Assembly: GCA_046759305.1 (NCBI GenBank)
Contig: JBHIBY010000118.1
Span: 1 to 5,940, forward strand
DNA length: 5,940 nt
Source: JADFRG01 sp046759305
GTDB taxonomy: Bacteria > Chloroflexota > Anaerolineae > Anaerolineales > E44-bin32
Direction of reading: 5' to 3'
Shown here: positions 5,892-5,940 of the stretch, piece after piece
Layout: each line of letters starts with the position of its first letter
Position numbering within the stretch: position 1 is the stretch's first letter
Notes under the pieces: model-generated
What the model saw: the letters and a program-made list of their open reading frames with translations, nothing else
The model's database searches: none
Told to the model about the DNA's origin: nothing
Translations under genes and position numbers: made by a program

Positions 5892-5940
5892 GCCCCAGTA
5901 GCTCAAATGGATAGAGCAAGGCTCTCCTAAAGCCTAGGTT
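5892..5940 (+). tRNA. tRNA-Arg (anticodon CCU), 5' part, cut by the window end
   Basis: The first 49 bases fold as a tRNA: acceptor 5' strand GCCCCAG (5892-5898), TA, D stem GCTC/GAGC (5901-5904 and 5914-5917) with a loop containing GG. The anticodon stem AGGCT/AGCCT (5919-5923 and 5931-5935) encloses the loop CTCCTAA. The anticodon CCT at 5926-5928, preceded by T and followed by A, reads the arginine codon AGG. The variable region begins at 5936; the T arm, the 3' acceptor strand and any encoded CCA lie beyond the window, so the acceptor stem cannot be checked. Confidence 0.92.

Noticed and set aside
5715..5906. Reverse-strand 63-codon open frame at the right end
   Set aside because: It crosses the terminator, the tRNA leader and the tRNA itself, and has no recognisable features.
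5892..5940. Integration site or mobile island border at the tRNA gene
   Set aside because: tRNA genes often serve as att sites, but no integrase, tRNA 3'-end repeat or compositional break is visible, and the 3' half of the gene is outside the window.
1..5940. CRISPR array, insertion sequence, toxin-antitoxin or defence system
   Set aside because: There are no spaced repeats, transposase motifs, terminal inverted repeats or small paired ORFs of that kind on either strand.

Overview
This is a bacterial window of middling-to-high GC (estimated by eye). Every supported gene reads on the + strand. The centre is a complete, tightly packed frdABCD operon (about 1245-4470) for a membrane-bound, E. 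coli-type quinol:fumarate reductase. It has a flavoprotein, a three-cluster iron-sulfur subunit and two three-helix membrane anchors. The genes are separated by 2 nt, an ATGA overlap and 3 nt, so they are almost certainly co-transcribed and translationally coupled. The set implies anaerobic or microaerobic respiration with fumarate as acceptor, or a reversible succinate oxidase. It does not fix the taxon: gene content, a TTG start and the domain style would suit Chloroflexota or another deep-branching or environmental lineage. That guess is weak.

Left flank: the C-terminal end of an unidentified gene (to 137) is followed after 1 nt by a multidrug-type MFS transporter gene (139-1021). This gene has lost the stretch from TM2 to the central loop and is frameshifted at the same point, so it is annotated as a pseudogene. 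Its C-terminal six-helix half is still open. Bases 1022-1244 have no gene. They form a G/C-run-rich stretch with several possible hairpins and probably hold the frd promoter and 5' leader.

Right flank: after a hairpin overlapping the frdD stop comes a 400-residue protein fusing a response-regulator receiver domain to a class III nucleotide cyclase catalytic domain, with all expected catalytic residues visible. No histidine kinase gene is adjacent. A strong intrinsic terminator follows. Then come a perfect TATAAT box, a 7-bp GNRA-loop hairpin and the 5' part of a tRNA-Arg(CCU) gene cut off by the window end.

Functional reading: the frd operon supplies an electron-transport complex. The cyclase gene probably turns a phosphorelay signal into cAMP and has its own transcription unit. 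Nothing in the sequence proves that it regulates frd. I see no CRISPR array, insertion sequence, toxin-antitoxin or defence module, and no clear new system. The points most worth checking are the MFS lesion, the structured frd leader and the class IIIb signature of the cyclase.
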